Source of the DNA: Aedes albopictus
Taxonomy: Eukaryota > Arthropoda > Insecta > Diptera > Culicidae
DNA length: 64,000 bases
Direction: 5' to 3'
Assembly: GCF_035046485.1 (NCBI RefSeq)
Contig: NC_085138.1
Span: 90,941,228 to 91,005,227, forward strand
Position numbers and translations under genes: made by a program. The notes under the pieces are model-generated. The model had not been told where the DNA came from. It saw only the letters and a program-made list of their open reading frames with translations, and ran no database searches. Below, piece by piece: positions 1 to 10,195 of the stretch (its first letter is position 1; every line of letters starts with the position of its first letter).

Positions 1-1350
1 TCCAAAGGACGGTCCGCAATAGAGGTGGCTGAGCAGCAGCTTGGCAAAATCATCGACTTTGCGTCCACTAAGTGGAACATAAGCAAGGACCTGAAAACGG
101 CCTTGCTTCGACTTAGGGCGTCGATCGACGATGCCAAGCAGGAGCACGCGGCACTCGCGTTGCTGACTGCTGCAGCAGCGGAGCCTGCAAATGAGAAAGT
201 GCCGAAGTTTACCCAAACGGAGGCCTTCTCCTTCGCAGGAAGTCCGAATAAGGCGGAAGCGACTGCTCGCGACAAACGGGGCAAGCAATCGCAGAAGCGG
301 GCGAGGCAACCGTCAGGCGAGGAGCTGTCTGGCGGTGCCCGCAAGGCCAGGCGAATCATTACCCCGAAAGTCGGTAATAATGCCGGAAGGTCGGACCCCA
401 GCCAGGGTTCCCGGAAAGCTGGGAAGGGTGGGCCTGAAAAGGCTGGCCCGTCCCGGAACGATGGGAACAAAGGGTTGCGACCGCTAGTGGGCCCTCAACA
501 GCCACAGAGTAGGGCGATCCAAGGGGAGGACCCCCCTTGGACGAAGGTAGAGCGGAAGAGGAAGAAGAAGGCGAATCCGCAGGTAGTAGCGCAGGACGCC
601 AAGCCAAGGCGTAGGAGGGCAGGTGCCAAGCGCGAGAAAGGCGACGCTATCGTCATCAAGACGGAACAGTCCAAGTACTCGGACGTCTTGAAGATGATGC
701 GAAGCGACGCCAAGCTTGAGGGTCTTGGAGCCGACGTACGCAGTATTAGACGTACTCGTACGGGCGAGATGATCCTGGAGCTGAAGCGCCAGAAGGAGCA
801 CAAGGGCGCCGCCTATAAGAGGCTGGCAGAAGAGGTCCTTGGTGAGGGTGTGCAGGTGAGGGCTCTGACACATGAGGCGACTCTGAAGGTCAAGGACATC
901 GATGAGATCACCGAAGTGGATGAGCTCGTCACGGCACTGCGGCAACAGTGCGATGTGCAGGTGGCCGCCGCAGCCGTTAAGCTACGGAAAGGGCCAGCAG
1001 GGACACAGATAGCTTTGGTTCAGCTACCTGTGGCGGACGTCAAAAAGTCCGTTAAAGTAGGGAGCATAAAGGTGGGTTGGTGTGTATGTCACCTGACATT
1101 CCACGAGCCACCAGAGGTTTGCTTCAGGTGTCTGGAACCAGGACACAAGTCGTGGGACTGCAAAGGCCCCGACAGGCGCAAACTGTGCAGGCGATGCGGC
1201 GCTGAAGGTCATAAGGCCCAAAGCTGCACGAGTCCGCCCATCTGCATGATCTGTACCGGGAAATCCTCGAACAACAGACATCCGATGGGTGGTCCAAGGT
1301 GCCCGGCCTTCAAGAAAGCCGCAGTGAACAACAAATCACAGTGCAGGTGA
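1..1350 (+). CDS. LINE ORF1, gag-like RNA-binding protein (5' partial)
   Basis: The frame is open from base 1, so the true start is upstream; the GTG at 25 is not a credible eukaryotic start. The N-terminal two thirds are Lys/Arg/Pro-rich and low in complexity (for example the basic run KRKKKANPQ), as expected for a nucleic-acid-binding, possibly nuclear-targeted protein. The C terminus has two exact CX2CX4HX4C knuckles (CFRCLEPGHKSWDC and CRRCGAEGHKAQSC) followed by a third, spaced variant beginning CMICTG. Such triplets are usual in R1, I and Jockey ORF1. The protein probably coats element RNA to form the RNP that ORF2 uses. It ends at TGA 1348-1350 and overlaps ORF2 by at least 52 nt in a different frame. 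Confidence 0.9.
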   Translation, partial: SKGRSAIEVAEQQLGKIIDFASTKWNISKDLKTALLRLRASIDDAKQEHAALALLTAAAAEPANEKVPKFTQTEAFSFAGSPNKAEATARDKRGKQSQKRARQPSGEELSGGARKARRIITPKVGNNAGRSDPSQGSRKAGKGGPEKAGPSRNDGNKGLRPLVGPQQPQSRAIQGEDPPWTKVERKRKKKANPQVVAQDAKPRRRRAGAKREKGDAIVIKTEQSKYSDVLKMMRSDAKLEGLGADVRSIRRTRTGEMILELKRQKEHKGAAYKRLAEEVLGEGVQVRALTHEATLKVKDIDEITEVDELVTALRQQCDVQVAAAAVKLRKGPAGTQIALVQLPVADVKKSVKVGSIKVGWCVCHLTFHEPPEVCFRCLEPGHKSWDCKGPDRRKLCRRCGAEGHKAQSCTSPPICMICTGKSSNNRHPMGGPRCPAFKKAAVNNKSQCR

Positions 1351-4322
1351 CGCAGCTGAACCTGAACCACTGTGATGCGGCTCAGCAACTGCTTTGTCAG
1401 GCAGTTTCTGAGTGGGAGACGGATATCGCCATCATATCGGACCCATACCGAGTACCCGCCGGCAACGGCAACTGGGTCGCGGATGGGACCAGAAAAATGG
1501 CGGCGATATGGACGACGGGTAAATACCCCGTTCAGGAGTTGGTGTCTACTACCTATGAGGGCTTCGTGGTCGCCAAAGTAAACGGGGTCTTCTTCTGTAG
1601 CTGTTATGCGCCTCCGCGGTGGCCGATCGAGAGGTTCACGCAAATGCTGGACCGCCTAACGACCGTGCTAACAGGGCGAAGGCCGGTGGTAATAGCGGGC
1701 GACTTTAATGCCTGGGCCGTGGAATGGGGAAGCCGTTTCACGAACCAGCGGGGTCAGATCCTGCTAGAAACACTGGCCATCTTAGATGTCGACTTGGCTA
1801 ATGTCGGTACCAAGAGTACCTTTAGTCGAAACGGAGCGGAGTCAATTATTGACGTGACCTTTTGTAGTCCTGGCCTAACAAGTAGTTCGAACTGGAGAGT
1901 AGATGATGGCTACACTCACAGCGACCACCTGGCGGTTCGCTACAGTATCGACTACAATAACAGCAGACAGCGGATAGAAGAAGAGGCGGCTAGGCCAAGG
2001 CCAAGCCCTCGCAGGTGGAAGACATCATACTTCGACGAAGGGGTATTTAGGGAGGCGCTCCGCCGTGAGCGAAACTTAATCGGTTTAGATGGCGACGAGC
2101 TGGTAGCGGTGCTCTCACGTGCGTGTGATGCGACCATGCCTAGGCGAGTCCACCCTAGAAATGGGAGGCCACCGGCTTACTGGTGGACCGACGCGATTGC
2201 GGACCTGCGCCGCGCCTGCCTACGGGCTAGGCGGCGGATGCAGCGAGCACGATCAGAGGAAGAGCGAAACGAACGGCGGGTGGTGTTCGCCGCTGCAAAA
2301 GCCGCGCTTAAGACCGAGATAAGAGCAAGCAAAAAGGCCTGCTTTGAGGGTCTCTGTCAGAGTGCCAATACGAACCCGTGGGGTGACGCCTACAGGATCG
2401 TTATGGCCAAGACGAGAGGTGTGATGGCTCCTACAGAGCAATCTCCAGATATGTTGGAGGGGATCATTGGAGGACTTTTTCCGCGTCATGATCCTAGTCC
2501 TTGGCCTCCTTTCGTAGGACAGCCGGGGACTGGGGCTGGCGATGAGGAGAGGGTCACCGATGTGGAACTTGCGGGGATAGCTAAGTCCCTTAGCGTAGGT
2601 AAGGCCCCAGGTCCGGACGGAGTTCCGAACCTGGCCTTAAAAGTAGCTATTGCAGAAGCTCCCGAGATGTTCAGGTCTGCTATGCAGAAATGCCTGGACG
2701 AGGGAGTTTTCCCAGAAGCTTGGAAGAGGCAGAGCCTGGTACTATTGCCAAAGGCGGGGAAACCACCCGGAGACCCGTCGGCATATAGACCAATATGCTT
2801 GATTGACACGGCGGGGAAGGTGCTCGAAAAGATCATCCTCAATAGAATGTTGCGGTTCACCGAGGGCGAAAATGGTCTTTCGAGTAACCAGTACGGCTTC
2901 CGGAAGGGGAGGTCCACCGTAGACGCTATCTTGTCGGTTACAAAAACCGCCGAGAAAGCACTCGAGCCTAAGAGGAGGGGAATTCGCTTTTGCGCGGTAG
3001 TGACTCTGGATGTAAGGAATGCGTTTAATAGCGCCAGCTGGTCTGCTATTGCCGATGCGCTCTTGCGTCTGGGGATACCGGAGTACCTGTACAAGATTCT
3101 CGGAAGTTACTTTCAGAATCGTGTACTAGTCTACGACACGGAGGTGGGTCGGAAGTGCTTTCACATAACCTCAGGAGTCCCGCAAGGTTCCATCCTGGGT
3201 CCGGTGTTATGGAATGTCATGTACGACGAGGTGTTGAGGTTGGAGTATCCAGTGGGAGTGGTGATTGTCGGATTTGCCGACGACATTACGCTCGAAGTCT
3301 ACGGTGAAACGATCGAGGAGGTAAAGTTGACTACCAACCACTCGATTAAGGTTGTGGAGGCGTGCATGCGGTCCAGGAAACTGGAGCTGGCTCACCACAA
3401 GACAGAGGTGACGGTTGTTAACAACCTGAAGTCGGAGCAGCAGACGGAGATCAGTGTAGGAGACTGTACTATCCTGTCAAAGCGCTCCGTCAAACACTTG
3501 GGCGTGATGATCGACGATAAGCTTACCTTCGGTAGCCACGTCGATTATGCCTGTAAAAGAGCCTCCACAGCTATTGCGGCACTGTCCCGGATGATGTCCA
3601 ATAGCTCTGCGGTGTACGCCAGTAAGCGCAAGCTTCTGGCTAGTGTTGCTACATCCATACTTAGGTATGGCGGCCCGGCGTGGGGCACCGCGCTAAGTAC
3701 TAAATGCTACCGACGGAAGCTGGAAAGTACTTACAGGCTTATGTGCCTGAGGGTTGCGAGCGCGTACCGTACCGTGTCACACGACGCTCTCTGCGTCATT
3801 ACTGGTATGGTGCCTATCAGCATTCTTATCAGTGAGGACATGGAGTGCTTCGAAATGCGCGGCACAAGAGGCATACGCAGGACTGTCAGGATGGCCTCTA
3901 TGGTCAAATGGCAGCGCGCGTGGGACAGTTCCACCAAAGGAAGGTGGACCTATAGGTTGATACCGAGGGTAGATAGTTGGATTAATAGGCGCCATGGGGA
4001 AGTCACATTCCACCTGACACAGGTCCTTACAGGTCATGGTTGCTTCCGACAGTATCTACACCGTTTCGGGCATGCGGATTCTCCCGAATGCCCAGTGTGC
4101 AATGATTTAGAGGAAACGGCGGAACACGTTTTGTTCGTGTGCCCGCGTTTTCGCACAATGCGTGACCGCATGCTTGCCACATGCGGGGAGGACACAACTC
4201 CGGACAACTTGGTCCAGAGGATGTGTAGGGATGAGTTTGGCTGGAACGCCGTTTCAACGGCTATTACCCACATCGTCTGGGAGCTACAGAGGAGGTGGCG
4301 CGTGGACTCGGAGAATGGCTAG
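1299..4322 (+). CDS. LINE ORF2: endonuclease + reverse transcriptase, R1 type
   Basis: About 1,007 codons, close to the usual R1 ORF2 length, ending at TAG 4320-4322. Domains by residue from base 1299: AP-like endonuclease ~15-235 (QLNLNH start, AGDFNAW near 133, THSDHLAV near 207); reverse transcriptase ~400-740 (GKAPGPDGVPNLALK, AYRPICLI, GFRKGRSTVDAI, GVPQGSILGPVLWNV, FADDITL as the catalytic box); C-terminal CX2C...H...C finger starting CPVCND near 930. No premature stop or frameshift was found. The frame is -1 relative to ORF1, and no ATG precedes base 1497, which lies inside the endonuclease. The frame stays open upstream of 1299, so the listed start is only nominal. Translation probably relies on -1 frameshifting or a non-AUG restart. 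The protein nicks target DNA and primes reverse transcription there. Confidence 0.92.
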   Translation: MPGLQESRSEQQITVQVTQLNLNHCDAAQQLLCQAVSEWETDIAIISDPYRVPAGNGNWVADGTRKMAAIWTTGKYPVQELVSTTYEGFVVAKVNGVFFCSCYAPPRWPIERFTQMLDRLTTVLTGRRPVVIAGDFNAWAVEWGSRFTNQRGQILLETLAILDVDLANVGTKSTFSRNGAESIIDVTFCSPGLTSSSNWRVDDGYTHSDHLAVRYSIDYNNSRQRIEEEAARPRPSPRRWKTSYFDEGVFREALRRERNLIGLDGDELVAVLSRACDATMPRRVHPRNGRPPAYWWTDAIADLRRACLRARRRMQRARSEEERNERRVVFAAAKAALKTEIRASKKACFEGLCQSANTNPWGDAYRIVMAKTRGVMAPTEQSPDMLEGIIGGLFPRHDPSPWPPFVGQPGTGAGDEERVTDVELAGIAKSLSVGKAPGPDGVPNLALKVAIAEAPEMFRSAMQKCLDEGVFPEAWKRQSLVLLPKAGKPPGDPSAYRPICLIDTAGKVLEKIILNRMLRFTEGENGLSSNQYGFRKGRSTVDAILSVTKTAEKALEPKRRGIRFCAVVTLDVRNAFNSASWSAIADALLRLGIPEYLYKILGSYFQNRVLVYDTEVGRKCFHITSGVPQGSILGPVLWNVMYDEVLRLEYPVGVVIVGFADDITLEVYGETIEEVKLTTNHSIKVVEACMRSRKLELAHHKTEVTVVNNLKSEQQTEISVGDCTILSKRSVKHLGVMIDDKLTFGSHVDYACKRASTAIAALSRMMSNSSAVYASKRKLLASVATSILRYGGPAWGTALSTKCYRRKLESTYRLMCLRVASAYRTVSHDALCVITGMVPISILISEDMECFEMRGTRGIRRTVRMASMVKWQRAWDSSTKGRWTYRLIPRVDSWINRRHGEVTFHLTQVLTGHGCFRQYLHRFGHADSPECPVCNDLEETAEHVLFVCPRFRTMRDRMLATCGEDTTPDNLVQRMCRDEFGWNAVSTAITHIVWELQRRWRVDSENG

Positions 4323-5038
4323 TCCAGATGCAGTACAAGAGGTGGTCCAGGGGTTCGAAGTCGGCTTCGTAGGTCATACCGGTGCCCTGCGGTCGAAATC
4401 GACCCTTATAACGATTAAGTGGCCGCGGAGAGGAAGTCCCGGTAGCGGTGCTGTCGTGGCGTCGGTCTACTGGGTTGGATCCGAGCCCGCGGTTGGAAAG
4501 GGGTCCCCGGCAAGGGTCGGGGTAGGTGAGATCCTGCTGTCTGCAACCTACGGGTGCATCTGATAGGGCCTGAAGGGTAGTGATACCCTTCCTTTGCGGG
4601 CAGGTCAGATCGGGTTGCACGTGGGCATCAGTTCTTGATGTCCGCTCAGCAGTAGGGCGCGGGCGGGGTTGACCCTGCCCGCCTTCCGAGGACAAAGGGA
4701 GTGGCGAGGACCACTCGGGAAACTGGCTAAGCGCCAGCATGCTACCGTGATGGACTCTCCAAAGCGAGTCATCGATGTTCGTTGCTGCAGGCTACGCAGC
4801 TAACCTTGTGGGTGCGATGTGCACTAGCCCCTCTCTGAAGCAATACCTTCTTGGTGGTTCCGGAGAGACGTAGGGTTTGGCGACCATAGGAATGGTTTAG
4901 TGGGTACGAGGAGAGAGTAGTCCTGGATTTTACTTTTGTTGTAGAAGACGGCCTGTCAGACCTACACTACCCTAACCTTCTGTTAGGGTGTCTGTTGAGC
5001 AGATTATCCCCCTATGGTTTAGAAGGGAAAAAAAAAAA
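4323..5038 (+). other. 3' UTR and poly(A) tail of the R1-clade LINE
   Basis: Non-coding tail between the ORF2 stop and the A-run. It has the same GC-rich composition as the ORFs and then changes abruptly to AT-rich flanking DNA after ~5040. Short open frames here have no recognisable domain. Confidence 0.75.
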
Positions 5039-8000
5039 TACATACATCATTTTTATTCGTCGAACTAAGTTGATTGGTATATGTTACTCGACTCTCCAAG
5101 CTGGCAATCGAAAATTCGTTTTTTGAGTGAACATATAGCCTTTCAGTACACTTTGATGTACTGAATAATAATGCATAAAGAGGTTTTACCGTAATAATTC
5201 TAAATTAGGCACGATAGTGATGTAATTTCCTATGGCCGCAGGGTTTGGATTAGCTGAAATTAAGAAACCTTGAGTAATAGGGTATCGGGATGCTTCGTTG
5301 GCATAGTCCTCTCGTTCGGCCTATCTCAACGTTAACCAAAAACTCAAACAAAAACGCATAAGTGGATATCGGAAAGGCTATGCGCCAAACAACTGTAACT
5401 TTTCGTTCCAATTTTAGCACTTTAGAGCATTGAAACTGAATGAAAATGTCACTTTGTTTAGCTTTTGTAGACGCCATGATTTTTCGGCTTAGTGGGTAGT
5501 CTATACACATGATCATGAATTGCATGATTCTGGAACATTTCGAATTGACTTTTCAATAACTGAACATTTGATGCGACGGTCAAAGACGCTTTTTTGAACT
5601 TGTGTATTTGTTTTCAACGAATAATAATTATTTTACAAATTGAATATGGGCCGAATATTGAGGACAATTTTTTCACTATGTACCCAAATCTTGGCCCATC
5701 AGTAAAGTGATGTCAAAATACCGATATAAAGACGTCAACAACATTTCTTGCGTAAGAACCAGAAAGAACGAACAGGAAGAAAAATTTTGTGTGCGGTGAC
5801 TGTAAAAATATAACACAACAATAGGGTTGCGTTGTTTTCGTTACTAAATTAAGAAAGAACTTTAGTTTAAGTGATTTATTCAGAGTTTTTTGAAAAATTA
5901 GCTTCGAAAACGTAATTTAAAAGTAAGATTGGTGAACAAACAGAGATAATGCTTCAGCAGAAATATTGAAAAAATGAGATATTAGTGGTTCTAGTGCATG
6001 GAAAGCAATAGGCCAACGTTGTATCCACTAATAGGCCAATTTTTGTACCATAGACCAACGTTGCATACCATCGCATCGAATCTTTTCAACTTAATTAAGT
6101 AAATTCTTGAATATTTACGTTAGTTTACTTCCAATTGGTGAACCATGCATTGCCTAGAGTGTGTAATAGGGTCAACATTATATTTCTAGTGCAATTAATT
6201 CATGAGTTATGGTCAAAATTGTCATGGCGGCTTGCAAATTAGGCCAAGGAATGGTACATATACCCTATGCTCTGATTTTACCATGACTGCACTGATTCAT
6301 TATTTCTTAAAAAGACATAAACTCATGTTCATATATAGAGTCTAGCAGTTCCTAATAAAATATGATGAAAACAGTTGTGAAATCCAAAGATTGTAATCAA
6401 AAACGAAATAAAAATAGTTTTCGTTACAAAATCAACTCCGATGAGTTTATTTTGACCAGTACTAATTTAATGCAAATACTATATGTTGGCCCGGTTCCTA
6501 ATCCGAAAGACGCACAACCAGGATGAATGAGTTTGCAGAAAAGCATCTTCTTCCTTTAATTCGTAGGATAATTCCCGCAAACCACAACGATGACGACCCA
6601 TTTTTACGTCTAATGGGGCACCCCAAATTGCTTTTACGGAATGTGGTGGAGCCTCTTCCGCCTCCCAGGATCCGTACCACAACTACTCAAACGTCGCCAG
6701 ATTCGAAAGGAAAGAATTCTGATCCTTCCAGATGGTAGGTGGTTTTCAGCTTATGCTGTTCACGAATCGTGCCAGTCATAACCATACATTACCGCCCAAT
6801 TCCGAACCGTCGACGTCGTCGTCGTCGCCATTTGCGGCGTCGTTGTCGTTGATGTCATTAAACAGCGAACAGAGGGATCCATACCATCATCGCCGGAGTC
6901 GAGCCCTCATCAAGGACCGTAAAGCCGTTGGATTAGGGTGATTTTCATGTAAATTTTATATGCTAATTGACTGGCTTCGGCCCATTGTCGGTCGGCTGGA
7001 TTAGGTCCTAAGCTTCCCAAATGGCGAAATTAACAAGCCGGGGATTAGCTTCGCCGTGGAAGAAGTTGAAGAATGTTTTTGCTTTTTGAAAAAATAAACC
7101 TACCAAGGGTTTTCACAAATTTTGAAAATCAATCTCAGGTTTCCCGACAGTCGTGAAGCGCCTTTCTAACAAAGTTCACTTCATTCCAAACAACAAACAC
7201 CGTTTTCCCCGTCTTTCAGCAACATTCCTAGTCAGAAAACTCAAGCCTTCTCCGAACTATCATCGTTCATCCGACGACGGTAGCGCAATTTGGGTTCTCC
7301 TTCCATGCAATTCATCCACCGCATCATGTAACATACACATGAAACCAATCCTCAGCGCGTTTCCCGACCGCACCTCAGCTTCTGACTTTTCATAAATTCG
7401 ATCTAGGTACCAGTAGTCAAGGTACCCTTTCCAACCCATGTCTACCAGAAAATTTTGTGTTCGCATCCATTGTTGCGCGAAAGAGAAGAATCATCGGGTA
7501 GGTGGGTTGACTCTCAGAACTGGTCTATTTTTAGTTTCCATCTTCATAAATATTTCATATGGACCGCTTTTCAGGCAAAGCTTTCGAGCCACTCCTCCAT
7601 TCCGGGAAGTCAGATTGTTATGCTGGGTTGGGCGGACGAGCTTCCCACACATACAGTGCAACTCAACCGCACACCATTGAGAGAGAGAGAAGGTGCTGAA
7701 TGGTGGGAACGATTGTTCGTTGTTTTGAAAGCTTTTCACTTCATGCTCTGCAGAAAATTTATTTCAACGCTGAGGTGATGTTAAAGGTTGCAGGGAGCTG
7801 GAAGGTCATGTTACTGCAAGAAAAATCAGAAATGCGATAGCAGACAACTAAAATGTGGTAACGTAATGGATAAACACACATTTTTTTGAAAATCATTTAC
7901 CCAATAGTAAGTTTAAAAAATCAAAAATTAAAAATTTCAATAGAAACTAGAACAGCATATTTAAAAAAAAAATGAAAAAAAAAAAACAAAAAATTGGAAA

Positions 8001-8088
8001 AATCGTTCACAATAAAATGAAAATTGGCGTGACCAGCAACGTACATTTTCAGGCCTTTCTAATGTGACCTCCAATTGGATAGTTATTA
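5039..8088. other. Unassigned DNA, no gene recognised
   Basis: AT-rich sequence with a more balanced block at ~6480-7700. Short open frames of 60-107 codons there are low-complexity (Pro/Thr/Ser-rich) and show no domain, splice pattern or homology I recognise. At 6005-6065 the phrase 'ataggccaa' recurs three times, suggesting an old repeat. A GA-run lies at 7680. A-rich stretches occur at 7963-7990. I see no RNA gene. Confidence 0.5.
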
Positions 8089-8280
8089 CAGTAAAATCTC
8101 CATGAGTCGATATTGAAGGGATCATCGTCTCAAGGAAATATCGAGTAGTGGAACAAAACTCCTTTGGCAAGCTTTTTAGGGGACCATCATAGTAACCCAG
8201 AAATTATTTTTCTGTATGGAAAAAATACCTCCATGAGTCGATATTGAGTCAAGGAACATCGACTCATGGAGGTTCGACTG
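8089..8280. mobile_element. 192-bp MITE with TA target duplication (Tc1/mariner-pogo type)
   Basis: The left end CAGTAAAATC-TCCATGAGTCGAT and the reverse complement of the right end CAGTCGAACC-TCCATGAGTCGAT form imperfect terminal inverted repeats. TA lies on both sides (8087-8088 and 8281-8282). An internal copy of the subterminal motif ('acctccatgagtcgatatt' at 8227-8245) makes the 3' half partly duplicated. No coding capacity. TIRs starting CAGT with a TA duplication fit the pogo/Tigger branch of Tc1/mariner; that assignment is inference. Confidence 0.75.
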
Positions 8281-9092
8281 TATTATAATTATTGCTTTTT
8301 ATATGGGTTTTTCTAATTACTTTGCTACATTACCAATCACGCAAATGCATAATTTATAAAGTTAAAAAAAAAAATCTATACCAGGCAGTCTAAACAGTCT
8401 TAAAACGAAAAAGTCAGAAAATGCAAGAAAATTAACAGGTTACACGGTTATGAGATGAAAAATATTAAAACAGAAAATCACTACCAAATTCAAAATGCAA
8501 GAAAAATGTAAAAAAATAATAAACCGGGGAAAAACTATAAAATAGGTAAACTATCAGAAAAAGGAAAAAAAAAATAAATAAAGAAACTTCAAGTTCTAAA
8601 AAAATTAAAGCATATGGAAGTGCAATCAATCAAAGTTGGCCAATAGTTTCTTGATCAGCTATTCAGCACTTTGTCGGAAGGTCTTCAGTCATCCGTTCTC
8701 GATTTAATAACAAACTCCGTGGTGTGGTAAGTGTCCAACAGCTCCCAGTTCTGATTGGAAAAGTTTTCCGAGCTAGGTGGTTGTACGTATGACATTCCCT
8801 TGTGGCACCTCAACCTGTGACTGCAGGTCACAATCAATTGCCTTCCGTTGCATAAGTTTCGGAGGTTTGAGAAAAAATATTGAAATTGTAATTGAGCACG
8901 TTCTCCGAATGGTTTATGATGGTTTCGTTTTTGCATTATTCTGAGTTTGTTTGTGCTCCCCAGTTTAAAATACTACTGCCCGACTTGATGGGAATAACAA
9001 AACTAGAAGAGGTTGTACTGTTCTGTTACAATGGTGTTTGTAATAACAGTTGTTGTTACAAAGTTTTACAACATTGCAAAAACATTGTCCAT
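8281..9092. other. Unassigned AT-rich DNA
   Basis: A/T-rich, with several A-runs (8365-8375, 8565-8580). No domain-bearing ORF, tRNA or clear repeat boundary. It ends at the 8-bp target duplication TTGTCCAT (9085-9092) of the next element. Confidence 0.5.
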
Positions 9093-9745
9093 TAGACCTG
9101 TTCACTTTGAAACTTTTTTTCTCCGATTCTCCGTGATACACCAAATTATCAATCCACATGCAAGAACAAGTCTTCAGTCCAAAATTGAGCCAAATTGATA
9201 AAGATTTAAAGGTGTATCAAATCAATTTAGTGTTTTTTCACAGAAATTTACTCAGAAATTCACAAAATTGCTCCGAAAAGGTGCCGGAGATACCGTGAGA
9301 ATATAGTTAGAACAATACTCTACAACTTTGCCGAAGACACTACGGTGTTTAAATTGCGTATTTTGAAGTTATTCAACAATTTTAGTCAAAAAATCACGTA
9401 AAACCACGATATTTTTACGATTTTACATATAAAAGTCATGTAATTTTACATTATTTTACGTGACTAACTTAATGAGCTATTACTCCTTTGTGTAACGAAC
9501 ATTTCGTCCATACATCGTTTTTGTGTAGGAATTCGTTTTCATTGACTAATTATCAAAAGTATGTCACGTTGATACTAAAAATCGCACAGAGTTACCAGCA
9601 CGAATCAAAACAAAGTTACCCATGATTAAGACGTCATCCCATCGTATTCTAATGTCTTTCGATTTAAGTATCAGAAATGGTGCAGATCATAAGACTTGAG
9701 CCTGCGGATCAGAAGGTCCCAGGTTCAAGCCCAAATACATGTTAA
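9093..9745. repeat. Left inverted arm of foldback element
   Basis: Pairs with 15085-15745 in reverse complement. Strongest matches are at 9150-9180, 9300-9420 and 9520-9637. The inner ~70 bp (9676-9745) resembles a tRNA-like region with a B-box-like GGTTCAAGCCC, followed by a T-run; the right arm has a diverged counterpart. Confidence 0.8.
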
Positions 9746-9783
9746 ACTTTTTTTTTCTTTCTTTGTAGCAGTTAGGATGATGA

Positions 9784-10119
9784 ATCTGCCATGACTTACA
9801 CGCAATCTCCCAAATAACTGTCACTGTGGAATCAGTTTGCGCAATGGCAAAAGCCAACCTTAATATCGACGATGATCCTATCATTGTAAAACTTGTGCCG
9901 AAAGGAAAATCAATAGAAACTCTTTCCTTCGTTTCGTTCAAAATCGGACTGGATCTGTCGCTCAAGGATAAAGCTCTTGACCCCGAAACATGGCCAGAAG
10001 GTTTATTGTTCCGAGAGTTTGAGGACTATGGAGTCTCAAAATTTCGCCAGCCATTGAAGACGAATATTCAAACGACACCGTTACTTCACCCAATAACACC
10101 GACATCTGCACACCAGTGA
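9784..10119 (+). pseudogene. LINE ORF1, C-terminal remnant
   Basis: An open frame after TGA 9781-9783 runs to TGA 10117-10119, about 111 codons. The usual N-terminal part of ORF1 is missing, so the copy is truncated. Recognisable text: VKLVPKGKS followed by SFKIGLD, a WPEGLLFREFED stretch and a Thr/Pro-rich tail. The full family protein would bind element RNA. There is no ATG suited to a free-standing gene (the codon at 9826 is GTG). ORF2 follows 76 nt downstream. Confidence 0.65.
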
Positions 10120-10195
10120 TGGACCTGAGTTAAGGGAATGCTACTGCAGACCCTCAGCATTCATCTTATCACCGGGATGCACGCCTGTGAGCCTC

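Larger units (their letters stand above)
1..5038 (+). mobile_element. R1-clade non-LTR retrotransposon, 5' end outside window
   Basis: Two overlapping plus-strand ORFs, a ~700-nt 3' UTR and a terminal A-run (about 5028-5038) form the 3' part of a LINE. ORF1 ends with three gag-type zinc knuckles. ORF2 has an AP-type endonuclease, a reverse transcriptase with a FADD active site and a C-terminal Cys/His finger, and it lacks an RNase H domain. This order matches the R1 clade (R1, TRAS, SART, Waldo-like). The 5' UTR and the start of ORF1 lie left of the window. Both frames are open over everything visible, so the copy is relatively young. The family name within the clade is not determined. Confidence 0.9.

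Noticed and set aside
4162..4740. Open frames overlapping the end of ORF2 and the 3' UTR on both strands
   Set aside because: They are shadows of GC-rich retroelement sequence without motifs.
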